A stretch of DNA of 64,000 nucleotides from Mycolicibacterium palauense. GTDB taxonomy: Bacteria > Actinomycetota > Actinomycetes > Mycobacteriales > Mycobacteriaceae. A model generated the notes under the pieces. The model ran no database searches, was not told the DNA's origin, and was given only the letters and a program-made list of their open reading frames with translations. The stretch's first letter is position 1. The number at the start of each line of letters is the position of its first letter. Positions 41,435 through 51,524 of the stretch are shown here, piece by piece. The position numbers and the translations under genes are program-made. The stretch is taken from assembly GCF_002592005.1 (NCBI RefSeq), contig NZ_NVQF01000013.1, positions 1 through 64,000 of the forward strand. Direction: 5' to 3'.

Positions 41435-42916
41435 ATGGGCGATACCTGCCTGGCCGACGAGCTGCGCACGCTGTTCCTGTTCGAACACCTCACCGACGCC
41501 CAGCTGGACATGCTGTGCGCCGACGGTCAGATCGAGACCCTGGATCCGGGCCCGTTGTGCGTCGAGGGCGAGCCGGCCACCTGCTTCTACGTCCTCATCG
41601 ACGGCGAGCTGGCGATGTCCAAGCGCTCCGGTGGCGTGGACATCCAGACCAACCGCACCTCCCAGCGCGGCGTGTACTGCGGCGCCTGGTCGGCTTACGT
41701 CCCCGGCGAGGAGCACGTCTACGAGGCCTCGGTGCGCCTGACCAAACCGTCGCGGATGTTCGTCCTGGACGCCAACGCCTTCGCCCACTTCATGCAGTCG
41801 CAGTTCCCGATGGCCGTGCACCTGCTGGAGGGACACAAGGTCGGCGGCCGGCGGCAGAGCCAGATCATCGGGCAGCGGGAGAAGCTACTCGCCCTGGGCA
41901 CCATCACCGCCGGACTGACCCACCAGCTCAACAACCCGGCCGCGGCCACCGCGCGTGCGGTCGCCGATCTGCGCGAGGGGGTCGGCAAGATGCGCCACAA
42001 GCTGGCGATGCTCGCCGACGGCAAGTTCACCCCGCAGGCGCTGCACACGCTGGTGACCATCCAGGACGAGGTCGCCGAACGGGTTGCCAAGGCCCGCGAC
42101 CAGGAGCTGTCGGCGCTGGAGACCTCCGACCGCGAGGACCAGATCGGCGACTGGCTGGAGGACCACGGCATCCTCGGCGCCTGGGACTATGCGCCGACGT
42201 TCGTCGAGGCCGGTCTCGACATCGACTGGCTGGAACGGGTGTCGGCATCGGTGGACGACGTGGACGCCTCGGCGTCGCTGCAGAGCGCCATCGGCTGGCT
42301 GAAGTACACCATCGACACCGAGCTGCGGATGTCCGAGATCGTCGAGGCCAGCAAGCGCATCTCGGCCCTGCTGGCCGGCGCCAAGCAGTACTCGCAGATG
42401 GACCGCGGCTCCTATCAGAGCGCCAACGTCCACGAACTGCTGCGCAGCACCATCATGATGTTCGGCGACAAGCTCGGGAAGGACAAACCCATCTCCCTGG
42501 TCAAGGACATGGACAAGTCGCTGCCCGAATTGCTCTGCTACCCGGGCGATCTCAACCAGGTGTGGACGAACATCATCGACAATGCGCTGCAGGCGATGGA
42601 CGGCCACGGCACGCTGACGGTTCGCACCATGCGCGAGAGCGACGACATGATCCGGGTGGAGATCTGCGACGACGGACCGGGAATCCCCGAGGAGATCATC
42701 GACCGCATCTTCACCCCGTTCTTCACCACCAAACCGTTCGGCGAGGGCACCGGCCTGGGCCTGGACCTGGCCTGGCGCATCGTGGTGGAAAAACACCACG
42801 GCAACATCTCCGTGCAGTCGCGACCGGGCGACACCCGGTTCATCGTGTGCCTGCCGCTGCAGGCCCCCGCGCCGGAGGCGCCCACCCCCACCGAACTGCC
42901 GGCCCGTTCGGACTGA
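41435..42916 (+). CDS. Sensor histidine kinase with cNMP-binding domain
   Basis: 493 residues. The N-terminal 130 residues form a cyclic-nucleotide-binding-like jelly roll (FLFEHLTDAQLDMLCADGQ, FYVLIDGELAMS). A dimerisation helix carries the phosphoacceptor H163 (TAGLTHQLNNPAAA). The HATPase domain is complete: N box WTNIIDNALQAM, G1 DDGPGIP, F box FTPFFTTK, G2 GTGLGLDLA. No transmembrane segment, so a cytosolic sensor. It presumably phosphorylates the receiver of the preceding fusion, linking redox state and perhaps cAMP. Confidence 0.9.
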   Translation: MGDTCLADELRTLFLFEHLTDAQLDMLCADGQIETLDPGPLCVEGEPATCFYVLIDGELAMSKRSGGVDIQTNRTSQRGVYCGAWSAYVPGEEHVYEASVRLTKPSRMFVLDANAFAHFMQSQFPMAVHLLEGHKVGGRRQSQIIGQREKLLALGTITAGLTHQLNNPAAATARAVADLREGVGKMRHKLAMLADGKFTPQALHTLVTIQDEVAERVAKARDQELSALETSDREDQIGDWLEDHGILGAWDYAPTFVEAGLDIDWLERVSASVDDVDASASLQSAIGWLKYTIDTELRMSEIVEASKRISALLAGAKQYSQMDRGSYQSANVHELLRSTIMMFGDKLGKDKPISLVKDMDKSLPELLCYPGDLNQVWTNIIDNALQAMDGHGTLTVRTMRESDDMIRVEICDDGPGIPEEIIDRIFTPFFTTKPFGEGTGLGLDLAWRIVVEKHHGNISVQSRPGDTRFIVCLPLQAPAPEAPTPTELPARSD

Positions 42917-42953
42917 CCGGTCGCCCGCCAACCACGGGCACCGCAGCGGAATA

Positions 42954-42996
42954 GGGGCCCGTGCCGTGCCGGTTGCAGCGGGCATGCCCGGGCCCC
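42954..42996 (+). terminator. Candidate terminator hairpin after histidine kinase
   Basis: Arms GGGGCCCG (42954-42961) and CGGGCCCC (42989-42996) can pair over an internal loop that itself contains GGGCATGCCC. No T-run. It lies in the 150-base gap between the kinase and the next gene, which holds no gene. Confidence 0.35.
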
Positions 42997-43066
42997 GAAC
43001 AGCGGTCCCCGAACGGCCAACAGGACGAATCCGCCCGACGACACCGCCCGACGAGAGGTAACCCCC

Positions 43067-43954
43067 GTGACCGAGAGCGCACCGAACACCGCACCCAAGC
43101 CCGACGCCGTCGAACTCAAGCCCGACCTCGGCGCCTACGGCGTGTGGACCGGCGGCCCCGTCACACCCGAGCAGGCCGCCGAGATCGAGAAGCTGGGTTA
43201 CGGCGCCATCTGGGTGGGCGGCTCCCCGCCGGCCGACCTGACCTTCGTCGAACCCATCCTGGAGGCCACCGAAACCCTGACGCTGGCGACCGGAATCGTC
43301 AACATCTGGTCGGCCCCGGCCGACCAGGTCGCCGAGTCCTACCACCGCATCGAGGCCGCCCACCCGGGCCGGTTCCTGCTCGGCATCGGCGCCGGGCATC
43401 CCGAGCACACCCAGGAATACGTCAAGCCCTACGACGCACTGGTGTCCTACCTGGACGCGCTGGACGCCGCGGGCGTGCCGACGAGCCGGCGGGTGGTGGC
43501 CGCGCTCGGACCCCGGGTGCTACGGCTGGCCCGCGACCGCAGTGCCGGCGCCCACCCCTACCTGACCACGCCCGAACACACCGCCATGGCACGCGAGACG
43601 ATCGGCAACAGCGTGTTCCTGGCGCCCGAACACAAGGTGGTGCTTTCCACCGACGCCGAGCGGGCCCGCGAACTGGGCCGCAAGACGGTGGAGTTCTACC
43701 TGGGGCTGTCCAACTACGTCAACAACTGGCGCCGCATCGGCTTCACGGCCGCCGACGTCACCCCGCCCGGCAGCGACCGGCTGATCGACTCGGTGGTGGC
43801 CTACGGCACTCCCGCACAGATCGCCGAGCGCCTCGGCGAGCACCTGGCGGCCGGGGCCGACCACGTCACCGTTCAGGTGCTGGGTAGCCGCGAGGACCTG
43901 GTGCCGGCGCTGGCGGAGCTGGCCGGACCGCTGGGTCTCTCCGCCCGGGGCTGA
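43067..43954 (+). CDS. LLM-class F420-dependent oxidoreductase (Rv3463-like)
   Basis: 295 residues, a TIM-barrel luciferase-like protein: GYGAIWVGGSPPADL, TLATGIVNIWSAPADQVA, RFLLGIGAGHPEH. Position just before rmlB matches M. tuberculosis Rv3463. Probably F420-dependent; the substrate is unknown. GTG start with GAGAGGTAAC upstream. Confidence 0.88.
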   Translation: MTESAPNTAPKPDAVELKPDLGAYGVWTGGPVTPEQAAEIEKLGYGAIWVGGSPPADLTFVEPILEATETLTLATGIVNIWSAPADQVAESYHRIEAAHPGRFLLGIGAGHPEHTQEYVKPYDALVSYLDALDAAGVPTSRRVVAALGPRVLRLARDRSAGAHPYLTTPEHTAMARETIGNSVFLAPEHKVVLSTDAERARELGRKTVEFYLGLSNYVNNWRRIGFTAADVTPPGSDRLIDSVVAYGTPAQIAERLGEHLAAGADHVTVQVLGSREDLVPALAELAGPLGLSARG

Positions 43955-43983
43955 TCGCGACCGCCGCGCCGGCATCCGGCTAG

Positions 43984-44988
<1,005 letters not shown>

Positions 44989-44997
44989 CGGGGCAAC

Positions 44998-45663
44998 ATG
45001 GGCTTTCGTGAACTGACGGTGCCCGGTGCGTGGGAACTCACGCCCCGTCTGCACGGCGACGACCGCGGGACGTTCTTCGAGTGGTTCACCGAACACGAGT
45101 TCGCCCGGATGACCGGTCACCGGCTCGCGCTCGCCCAGGCCAACTGCTCGGTGTCCTCGGCGGGGGTGCTGCGGGGGCTGCACTTCAGCCGGCTCCCGCC
45201 CGGCCAGGCCAAATACGTCACCTGCGTGCGGGGGGCGGTCTTCGACGTCGTCGTCGACATCCGGGTCGGCTCGCCCACCTACGGCCGCTGGGATTCGGTG
45301 CTGCTCGACGACGTGGACCGCCGATCGGTCTACCTGGCCGAGGGGTTGGCGCACGGATTCCTGGCCCTGCAGGACGACTCCACGGTGATGTATCTGTGCT
45401 CGTCCGGCTACGCCCCCGACCGCGAGCACACCATCTCCCCCTTCGATCCGCAGATCGGCATCGAGTGGCCCGCCACGGTGTTCGGCGCGGCGACGGCGCT
45501 CTCCGAGCGCGACCGGGCCGCTCCCCCGTTGGCGGACATCCGCGCGGCGGGCCTGCTGCCGACCTGGGACGAGGCGCGTTCGTTCACCGAGCGGTTGCGT
45601 CAGAGCGCGACGAAATCGCCCGGCTTCCAGGACCCGTCGAACGCCGGCCCCTCGGGACCGTAG
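44998..45663 (+). CDS. rmlC: dTDP-4-dehydrorhamnose 3,5-epimerase
   Basis: 221 residues, cupin fold. The catalytic His lies in VLRGLHFSRLPPGQAKYVTC, and further active-site features are in GLAHGFLALQDDSTVMYLC. Third step of dTDP-rhamnose synthesis. The C terminus is some 20 residues longer than I recall for M. tuberculosis, and the last 64 bases overlap the convergent DUF1254 gene. Confidence 0.95.
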   Translation: MGFRELTVPGAWELTPRLHGDDRGTFFEWFTEHEFARMTGHRLALAQANCSVSSAGVLRGLHFSRLPPGQAKYVTCVRGAVFDVVVDIRVGSPTYGRWDSVLLDDVDRRSVYLAEGLAHGFLALQDDSTVMYLCSSGYAPDREHTISPFDPQIGIEWPATVFGAATALSERDRAAPPLADIRAAGLLPTWDEARSFTERLRQSATKSPGFQDPSNAGPSGP

Positions 45664-47024
45664 AGCCGCAGGTAGGCGAACCAGCCCTGGCCCGGGGTGG
45701 TCTGTATCCACCGGTCGGCGCCGGATTCCGGCGGCTCGGGGCCGAAGAACAGATCCACCGAATCACCGTCGAGATCGGCGAGTTCGAACTCCGACCGCAG
45801 CGCCGCGCGGTCCTGGGCGGTCCGGATCTGGCTGCGCGTCTCCGCGTCGTAGACCGTGACCGACCAGAACAGCGTGGCCGGGACCGGCAGCGGGACGGTG
45901 AGCCGGTAGCCGTTCTCGCCGCACAGGTAGTCGCCGCCCTGCTCGCGGCTGCCCAGCCAGTACAGCGAGCCCGCACCGGGGTCGCGGCGGAACATCGCCG
46001 GTGAGACGGCGATGGCCTGGAAGAACCACTTGTCGATCGCGTGGGTGTCGCGGTAGCCCTCGGCGTCGAAGGTGCCGTTCTCGTGCCGCAGCGCCGCCCA
46101 TTCCCACTGCCGGTCCGGCCAGACCTCCCGCTCGGGACTCCGGTCGGCCAGCGACTCCACCCGCATCTGGGTGTTGGCGGTCTTGGCGGCCAGCTCCAGA
46201 ATGCGCGTCATCCGCTCGTCGGGGGCGAACGGCCGGCCCCGGACGATCCCCAGTGCGGCCAGATCCCCGCAGGCGGAGCGGTACTCGGGCAGGCCCGGCT
46301 CGGAGTCGATCAGCGCATGTAGTGCCCGCCAGTACTCCAGGCCGGTCTCATAGGCCAGCGGTGTGGTGTCCTGGCCCTGCGCGGTCATCTCGAACCAGGC
46401 CGGATCCGACCAGTCCGGCCCGGGGTCAAGCGGGTACACCTTGACCGTGGTGAGTCGCTCCAGCGCGGCCGCCACGTCGGCGCCGGCGGGGATCACCCGG
46501 ATCGCGGCGATCACCCGGTCCGAGGCGGCGACCCCGGTGTGGAAACCCTCGGGTGGGTCCGGTGAGTGGTCCGGCGGCAGCACCAGATGCCTGCCGCCCT
46601 CGCCGCCGTCGGGGCCGGGCAGTCCCATGTCCAGGATCCAGTGCTGATGGATGTCGAAGACGGTGGCCACGAAGGGTCCGGGCGGGAGTTCGATGACCAT
46701 CGGCCCGGCGCTCAGGTCCAGCAGCGCCACGCCGTAGGGGGTGTCGGCGTTGAGCGTGAAGCCGACGTGATGCGGGCGGGTCTGGAAGTATCCGAACACC
46801 TCGTTGGCCCGCCCGCCGGCCTTGGTGATCCCGTCGAAGATCGCCGCGCCGGAGACCGCGCGGTAGTACTGCCGGTATGTCTGCACGGCCCGGTTGAGAT
46901 CGAGGGCCTCGTAGCCCAGGTCGACGGTCCGGGGTGCCGGGTACCCGCCCGGCAGTGGATCCCCGGCCCCGGCCGTTCTCCCGGGGGTCTCGGTGCCCTG
47001 GCTGCCCTCGGTGGTCTCGCTCAT
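45600..47024 (-). CDS. DUF1254/DUF1214 domain protein
   Basis: 474 residues. The N-terminal DUF1254 block (LNRAVQTYRQYYRAVSG, GFTLNADTPYGVALLDLSAG, IELPPGPFVATVFDIHQHW) and C-terminal DUF1214 block (NGYRLTVPLPVPATLFWSVT, GQGWFAYLRLYGPEGPAF) are clear. No signal peptide; function unknown in the family. ATG at 47024 is preceded by GGAGGGGGAG; the open frame continues upstream without support. Divergent from mmsA. Confidence 0.88.
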   Translation of the reverse strand: MSETTEGSQGTETPGRTAGAGDPLPGGYPAPRTVDLGYEALDLNRAVQTYRQYYRAVSGAAIFDGITKAGGRANEVFGYFQTRPHHVGFTLNADTPYGVALLDLSAGPMVIELPPGPFVATVFDIHQHWILDMGLPGPDGGEGGRHLVLPPDHSPDPPEGFHTGVAASDRVIAAIRVIPAGADVAAALERLTTVKVYPLDPGPDWSDPAWFEMTAQGQDTTPLAYETGLEYWRALHALIDSEPGLPEYRSACGDLAALGIVRGRPFAPDERMTRILELAAKTANTQMRVESLADRSPEREVWPDRQWEWAALRHENGTFDAEGYRDTHAIDKWFFQAIAVSPAMFRRDPGAGSLYWLGSREQGGDYLCGENGYRLTVPLPVPATLFWSVTVYDAETRSQIRTAQDRAALRSEFELADLDGDSVDLFFGPEPPESGADRWIQTTPGQGWFAYLRLYGPEGPAFDGSWKPGDFVAL

Positions 47025-47148
47025 CTGCGGCTCCCCCTCCTGCTCAGGCACGACATTAAGACCTCGTCGGCGCCGAGGTGCGGAGGTTGGCGACCTGATC
47101 GGCAACTTTCTGGCGGTTTTCCCGGGGTTTCTCGGCGCGGGCGGAGCC

Positions 47149-47187
47149 TTGCCAAGGTGTGACACGACTTACTAGGATATCCAAGTA
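47149..47187 (+). promoter_or_regulatory. mmsA promoter with overlapping palindromic operator
   Basis: TTGCCA (47149-47154), 18 bases, TAGGAT (47173-47178). The -10 lies inside the near-perfect palindrome TACTAGGATATCCAAGTA (47170-47187; one mismatched pair). A dimeric repressor bound there would block the promoter; MarR (encoded at 50967) is one candidate. The 225-base gap 47025-47249 holds no gene. Confidence 0.6.
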
Positions 47188-47249
47188 TCTTCGGTGTGGG
47201 CGCGCCCGCGCCCCAACTCCACCATCCGCTACGCCCCCGGGACACAAAG

Positions 47250-48770
47250 ATGACCACACAGATTCCCCACTTCATCGACGGCCACCGCAGCAACCTCGCG
47301 TCGACCCGCACCGCCGACGTGCTCAACCCCAGCACCGGCGAGGTGCAGGCCCAGGTCCTGTTGGCCTCGGCCGCCGACGTCGACACCGCGGTCGCCTCGG
47401 CCGTCGAGGCCCAGAAGGAATGGGCGGCCTTCAACCCGCAGCGCCGGGCCCGGGTGATGATGAAGTTCATCGACCTGGTCAACCAGAACAAGGACGAGCT
47501 GGCCGAGCTGCTGTCCATCGAGCACGGCAAGACCGTGCCGGATTCGCTCGGCGACATCCAGCGAGGCCTGGAGGTCATCGAGTTCGCCGTCGGCATTCCG
47601 CACCTGCTCAAGGGTGAGTTCACCGAGGGCGCCGGTCCCGGCATCGACGTCTACTCGCTCCGTCAGCCGCTGGGTGTGGTCGCCGGCATCACCCCGTTCA
47701 ACTTCCCGGCGATGATCCCGCTGTGGAAGGCCGGACCGGCCCTGGCGTGCGGCAACGCCTTCATCCTCAAGCCCTCCGAGCGCGACCCCTCGGTGCCGGT
47801 GCGGCTGGCCGAGCTGTTCCTGGAGGCGGGCCTACCGCCGGGCGTCTTCCAGGTCGTGCAGGGCGACAAGGAGGCCGTCGACGCCATCCTGCACCACCCG
47901 GACGTCAAGGCCGTCGGGTTCGTGGGCAGCTCCGACATCGCGCAGTACATCTACGCCACCTCCGCCGCCAACGGCAAGCGCTCGCAGTGCTTCGGCGGGG
48001 CCAAGAACCACATGATCATCATGCCCGACGCCGACCTCGACCAGGCCGTCGACGCGTTGATCGGCGCCGGTTACGGCAGCGCCGGCGAGCGCTGCATGGC
48101 CATCAGCGTCGCGGTGCCGGTCGGCGAGGAGACCGCGAACCGGCTGCGCGCGCGGCTGGTCGAGCGGATCAACAACCTGCGCGTCGGTCACAGCCTGGAT
48201 CCCAAGGCCGACTACGGACCGCTGGTCACCGGCGCCGCGCTGAAGCGGGTGCACGACTACATCGACGCGGGGGTGGCCGCCGGCGCCGAGATCGTGGTCG
48301 ACGGCCGGCAGAAGAGCAGCGACGAGCTGACCTTCGGTGACGCCAACCTCGAGGGCGGCTACTTCATCGGCCCCACCCTGTTCGACCACGTCACCACCGA
48401 CATGTCGATCTACACCGACGAGATCTTCGGGCCGGTGCTGTGCATCGTGCGCGCCCACGACTACGAAGAGGCCCTGCGGCTGCCGTCCGAGCACGAATAC
48501 GGCAACGGGGTCGCGGTGTTCACCCGCGACGGCGACACCGCGCGTGACTTCGTCTCCCGCGTGCAGGTCGGCATGGTCGGCGTGAACGTGCCGATCCCGG
48601 TGCCGGTCTCCTACCACACCTTCGGCGGCTGGAAGCGGTCCGGCTTCGGTGACCTCAACCAGCACGGTCCGGCCTCGATCCAGTTCTACACCAAGGTCAA
48701 GACGATCACCGAGCGCTGGCCCTCGGGGATCAAGGACGGCGCCGAGTTCGTCATCCCCACGATGAAGTGA
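47250..48770 (+). CDS. mmsA: Methylmalonate-semialdehyde dehydrogenase (acylating)
   Basis: 506 residues, aldehyde dehydrogenase fold. The catalytic Cys is in SAGERCMAISVAVPVG. GITPFNFPAMIPLWK and FGGAKNHMIIMPDAD are typical of the CoA-dependent MmsA group. Converts (methyl)malonate semialdehyde to propionyl-CoA or acetyl-CoA in valine breakdown. Forms an operon with fadE9 and mmsB, in the Rv0753c-Rv0751c order. Confidence 0.95.
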   Translation: MTTQIPHFIDGHRSNLASTRTADVLNPSTGEVQAQVLLASAADVDTAVASAVEAQKEWAAFNPQRRARVMMKFIDLVNQNKDELAELLSIEHGKTVPDSLGDIQRGLEVIEFAVGIPHLLKGEFTEGAGPGIDVYSLRQPLGVVAGITPFNFPAMIPLWKAGPALACGNAFILKPSERDPSVPVRLAELFLEAGLPPGVFQVVQGDKEAVDAILHHPDVKAVGFVGSSDIAQYIYATSAANGKRSQCFGGAKNHMIIMPDADLDQAVDALIGAGYGSAGERCMAISVAVPVGEETANRLRARLVERINNLRVGHSLDPKADYGPLVTGAALKRVHDYIDAGVAAGAEIVVDGRQKSSDELTFGDANLEGGYFIGPTLFDHVTTDMSIYTDEIFGPVLCIVRAHDYEEALRLPSEHEYGNGVAVFTRDGDTARDFVSRVQVGMVGVNVPIPVPVSYHTFGGWKRSGFGDLNQHGPASIQFYTKVKTITERWPSGIKDGAEFVIPTMK

Positions 48771-48783
48771 GCTGAAACCACCG

Positions 48784-49968
48784 ATGACCATGGCCGACAA
48801 CCCGTTCGAGCTCGACGACGACGAACGCGTGATCGCCGAGACGGCCCGCGCGTTCGCCGCCAAACGGCTCGCACCACACGCCCTGGACTGGGATGCCGAC
48901 AAGCACTTCCCCATCGACGCGCTGCGTGACGCGGCCGAACTGGGGATGGCGGCGATCTACTGCTCCGAGGACATCGGCGGCAGCGGGCTGCGCCGGCTCG
49001 ACGCCGCGCGCATCTTCTCCGAGCTCGCCTACGCCGACCCGACGGTGGCCGCGTTCATCTCGATCCACAACATGTGCGCGTGGATGGTCGACAGCTACGG
49101 CACCCCGGAACAGCGCAAGACCTGGGTGCCCCGGCTGGCGGCCATGCAGGCCATCGCCTCGTACTGCCTGACCGAACCGGGGGCCGGGTCCGACGCGGCG
49201 GCGCTGCGGACCCGGGCCGTCCGGGACGGCTCGCACTATGTGCTCGACGGGGTCAAGCAGTTCATCTCCGGGGCCGGCACCTCCGATGTCTACGTGGTGA
49301 TGGCCCGCACCGGCGGACCCGACTCCGGACCACGCGGCATCTCGGCGTTCCTGGTCGAGAAGGACACTCCGGGGCTCAGTTTCGGCACCGACGAACTGAA
49401 GATGGGCTGGAACGCCCAGCCCACCGCGCAGGTCATCTTCGAGGGTGTGCGGGTTCCGGCCGAGGCCATGTTGGGCGGGCCGGAGGGCGAGGGCGCCGGG
49501 TTCGGGATCGCGATGAACGGCCTCAACGGCGGGCGCATCAACATCGCGGCGTGCTCGTTGGGCGGCGCACAGTTCGCCTACGACCAGGCCGCGGCCTATG
49601 TGCGCGACCGGGTGGCCTTCGGCGGCGCCCTGCTCGACGAGCCGACCATCCGGTTCACCCTCGCCGACATGGCCACCGCGCTGGAGACCTCACGGATGAT
49701 GCTCTGGCGCGCGGCCGCCGCGCTGGACGCCAACGCGCCGGACAAGGTGGAGCTGTGCGCGATGGCCAAGTTGCACGTCACCGAGGCCTGCTTCGAGGTC
49801 GCCGATCAGGCGCTGCAGCTGCACGGCGGCTACGGCTATCTCAAGGAGTACGGCATGGAGAAGGTGGTCCGCGACCTGCGGGTGCACCGGATCCTGGAGG
49901 GCACCAACGAAATCATGCGGGTCGTGATCGGCCGGGCCGCCGCGGCCCGCGCCCGCGCGTCTGCGTAG
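48784..49968 (+). CDS. fadE9: Acyl-CoA dehydrogenase, isobutyryl-CoA type
   Basis: 394 residues. FAD/substrate motifs YCLTEPGAGSDAAALRT and VKQFISGAGTSDVYVVMART are present; the likely catalytic Glu is in ILEGTNEIMR, where isobutyryl-CoA dehydrogenases have it. Oxidises isobutyryl-CoA to methacrylyl-CoA in valine catabolism. Starts 13 bases after mmsA; a second ATG lies two codons in. Confidence 0.92.
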   Translation: MTMADNPFELDDDERVIAETARAFAAKRLAPHALDWDADKHFPIDALRDAAELGMAAIYCSEDIGGSGLRRLDAARIFSELAYADPTVAAFISIHNMCAWMVDSYGTPEQRKTWVPRLAAMQAIASYCLTEPGAGSDAAALRTRAVRDGSHYVLDGVKQFISGAGTSDVYVVMARTGGPDSGPRGISAFLVEKDTPGLSFGTDELKMGWNAQPTAQVIFEGVRVPAEAMLGGPEGEGAGFGIAMNGLNGGRINIAACSLGGAQFAYDQAAAYVRDRVAFGGALLDEPTIRFTLADMATALETSRMMLWRAAAALDANAPDKVELCAMAKLHVTEACFEVADQALQLHGGYGYLKEYGMEKVVRDLRVHRILEGTNEIMRVVIGRAAAARARASA

Positions 49969-49991
49969 GTCTGGTCAACAAAGGAGAGTCG

Positions 49992-50870
49992 ATGACGACG
50001 ATCGCATTTCTGGGTCTGGGCAACATGGGCGGGCCGATGGCCGCCAATCTGGTCTCCGCGGGGCACACCGTTCGCGGCTTCGATCCGGTGCCCGCGCTCA
50101 AGGAGGCCGCAGAAGCCAAGGGCATCAAGGTGTTCGACAGCGGCGCCGAGGCGGTCGCGGGCGCCGAAGTGGTGATCACCTCGCTGCCCAACGGTGGCGT
50201 CGTCAAAGCCTGCTACGCCGAGGTGCTGCCGGCCGCCGACAAGGGGGCACTGTTCATCGACACCTCGACGATCTCGGTGGCCGATGCCCGCGAGATCAAC
50301 GCGCAGGCGACCGGGGCGGGCTTCGCCCAGATCGACGCGCCCGTCTCCGGCGGGGTCAAGGGCGCCACCGCCGGCACCCTGGCCTTCATGGTCGGCGGCG
50401 CCGACGACGCCGTCGAGCGTGCCCGCCCGGCGCTGGAGCCGATGGCCGGCAAGGTGGTGCACTGCGGCGCCTCGGGCAACGGCCAGGCGGCCAAACTGTG
50501 CAACAACATGGTCCTGGCCGTTCAGCAGATCGCGGTCGGCGAGGCGTTCGTGCTGGCCGAGAAGCTGGGCCTGCCGGCGCAGTCGCTGTTCGACGTCATC
50601 ACCGGCGCCACCGGCAACTGCTGGGCGGTGCACACCAACTGCCCGGTGCCGGGACCGGTCCCGACCTCCCCCGCCAACAACGATTTCAAGCCCGGCTTCG
50701 CCACGGCGCTGATGAACAAGGACCTCGGACTGGCGATGGACGCGGTGCACAGCAGCGGGTCCACCGCGCCGCTGGGCTCGCACGCCGCCGAGATCTACGC
50801 CGAATTCGCCAAGGCCGACCAGGACAACGCCGCGCTCGACTTCAGCGCCATCATCGAGACCCTGCGCTGA
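49992..50870 (+). CDS. mmsB: 3-Hydroxyisobutyrate dehydrogenase
   Basis: 292 residues. NAD motif FLGLGNMGGPMAANL, substrate motif DAPVSGGVKGATAGTLAFM and catalytic Lys in GNGQAAKLCNNM. Oxidises 3-hydroxyisobutyrate to methylmalonate semialdehyde, the MmsA substrate. AAGGAGAG precedes the ATG. A 13-bp direct duplication (GCTGACCGTCGCG twice, about 50866-50891) covers its stop. Confidence 0.95.
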   Translation: MTTIAFLGLGNMGGPMAANLVSAGHTVRGFDPVPALKEAAEAKGIKVFDSGAEAVAGAEVVITSLPNGGVVKACYAEVLPAADKGALFIDTSTISVADAREINAQATGAGFAQIDAPVSGGVKGATAGTLAFMVGGADDAVERARPALEPMAGKVVHCGASGNGQAAKLCNNMVLAVQQIAVGEAFVLAEKLGLPAQSLFDVITGATGNCWAVHTNCPVPGPVPTSPANNDFKPGFATALMNKDLGLAMDAVHSSGSTAPLGSHAAEIYAEFAKADQDNAALDFSAIIETLR

Positions 50871-50892
50871 CCGTCGCGGCTGACCGTCGCGG

Positions 50893-50970
50893 CTGATCAC
50901 GCCGAACCTGCAGGTTGTGGCGACCCCACTCGGGGGTTGCGTACACAAGTTGCAGTCTCGGCGTGATCAG
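50893..50970. repeat. 78-bp imperfect palindrome between mmsB and marR
   Basis: Outer arms CTGATCACGCCGA (50893-50905) and TCGGCGTGATCAG (50958-50970) are perfect. Inside, CTGCAGGTTGTG pairs with CACAAGTTGCAG at 10 of 12 positions, and GCGACCCC with GGGGTTGC apart from a G-T pair. The whole forms one long hairpin with a 4-5-base tip. It closes both convergent genes and overlaps the marR stop, so it may act as a bidirectional terminator; its regularity also suggests a dispersed palindromic element. Confidence 0.75.
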
Positions 50971-51512
50971 AAGTCGCCGGCGCTGTGCCGCAGCGTCTCG
51001 ATCGAGGTCACCAGGGCACGGGACTGCTCGGCGGTGATCCCGATGTCGGCGAACACCTTGTCGTTGAGGGTGACCGTCGCGTCCTCGACGGTGGAGCGGC
51101 CCAGGTCGGTGATCTCGACCAGCGTGGTCCGCCCGTCCGTCGGGTGCGGCAGCCGGCGCACCAGCCCGGCGGCCTCCAGCCGGCGGATCGCGTGGGTGAC
51201 GCTGGTGACGTGCACCTGCAACCGGTCCGACGCCTTGGTGATCGGCAGGGCCCCGTTGCGGCTGAACGCCAGCAGCCGCAACAGCTCGAAGCGGGAGAAG
51301 CTGAGGTCGTAGGGCCGCAGGGCGGTCTCGACGCGGGCCAGCAGAATCTGATGGGCGCGCATCACCGAGGTGACCGCGACCATCCCCTCGGCGACGTCGC
51401 CCCAGCCGGCGCGTTCCCAGTTGGTACGGGCCTGCGCGATCGGGTCGGGCTTCTCCGGATGATCGAGCATCCGCTCTTCATACCGCATCCGCGGGCGGGT
51501 CGCGCCGGGCAA
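50967..51512 (-). CDS. MarR-family transcriptional regulator
   Basis: 181 residues at most. Winged helix: FELLRLLAFSRNGALPITKA, recognition region HVTSVTHAIRRLEAAGLVRR, wing HPTDGRTTLVEIT. In-frame ATGs at 51488 and 51470 are alternative starts. Target unknown; the nearby mmsA operon is a candidate. Ends in the long palindrome and lies 12 bases downstream of map. Confidence 0.9.
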   Translation of the reverse strand: MPGATRPRMRYEERMLDHPEKPDPIAQARTNWERAGWGDVAEGMVAVTSVMRAHQILLARVETALRPYDLSFSRFELLRLLAFSRNGALPITKASDRLQVHVTSVTHAIRRLEAAGLVRRLPHPTDGRTTLVEITDLGRSTVEDATVTLNDKVFADIGITAEQSRALVTSIETLRHSAGDF

Positions 51513-51524
51513 GGGCGACCCCGG

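Noticed and set aside
45600..47250. Assembly chimera at the rmlC/mmsA junction
   Set aside because: The gene order fits what I recall of non-tuberculous mycobacteria, and there is no break in coding density, composition or reading frames.
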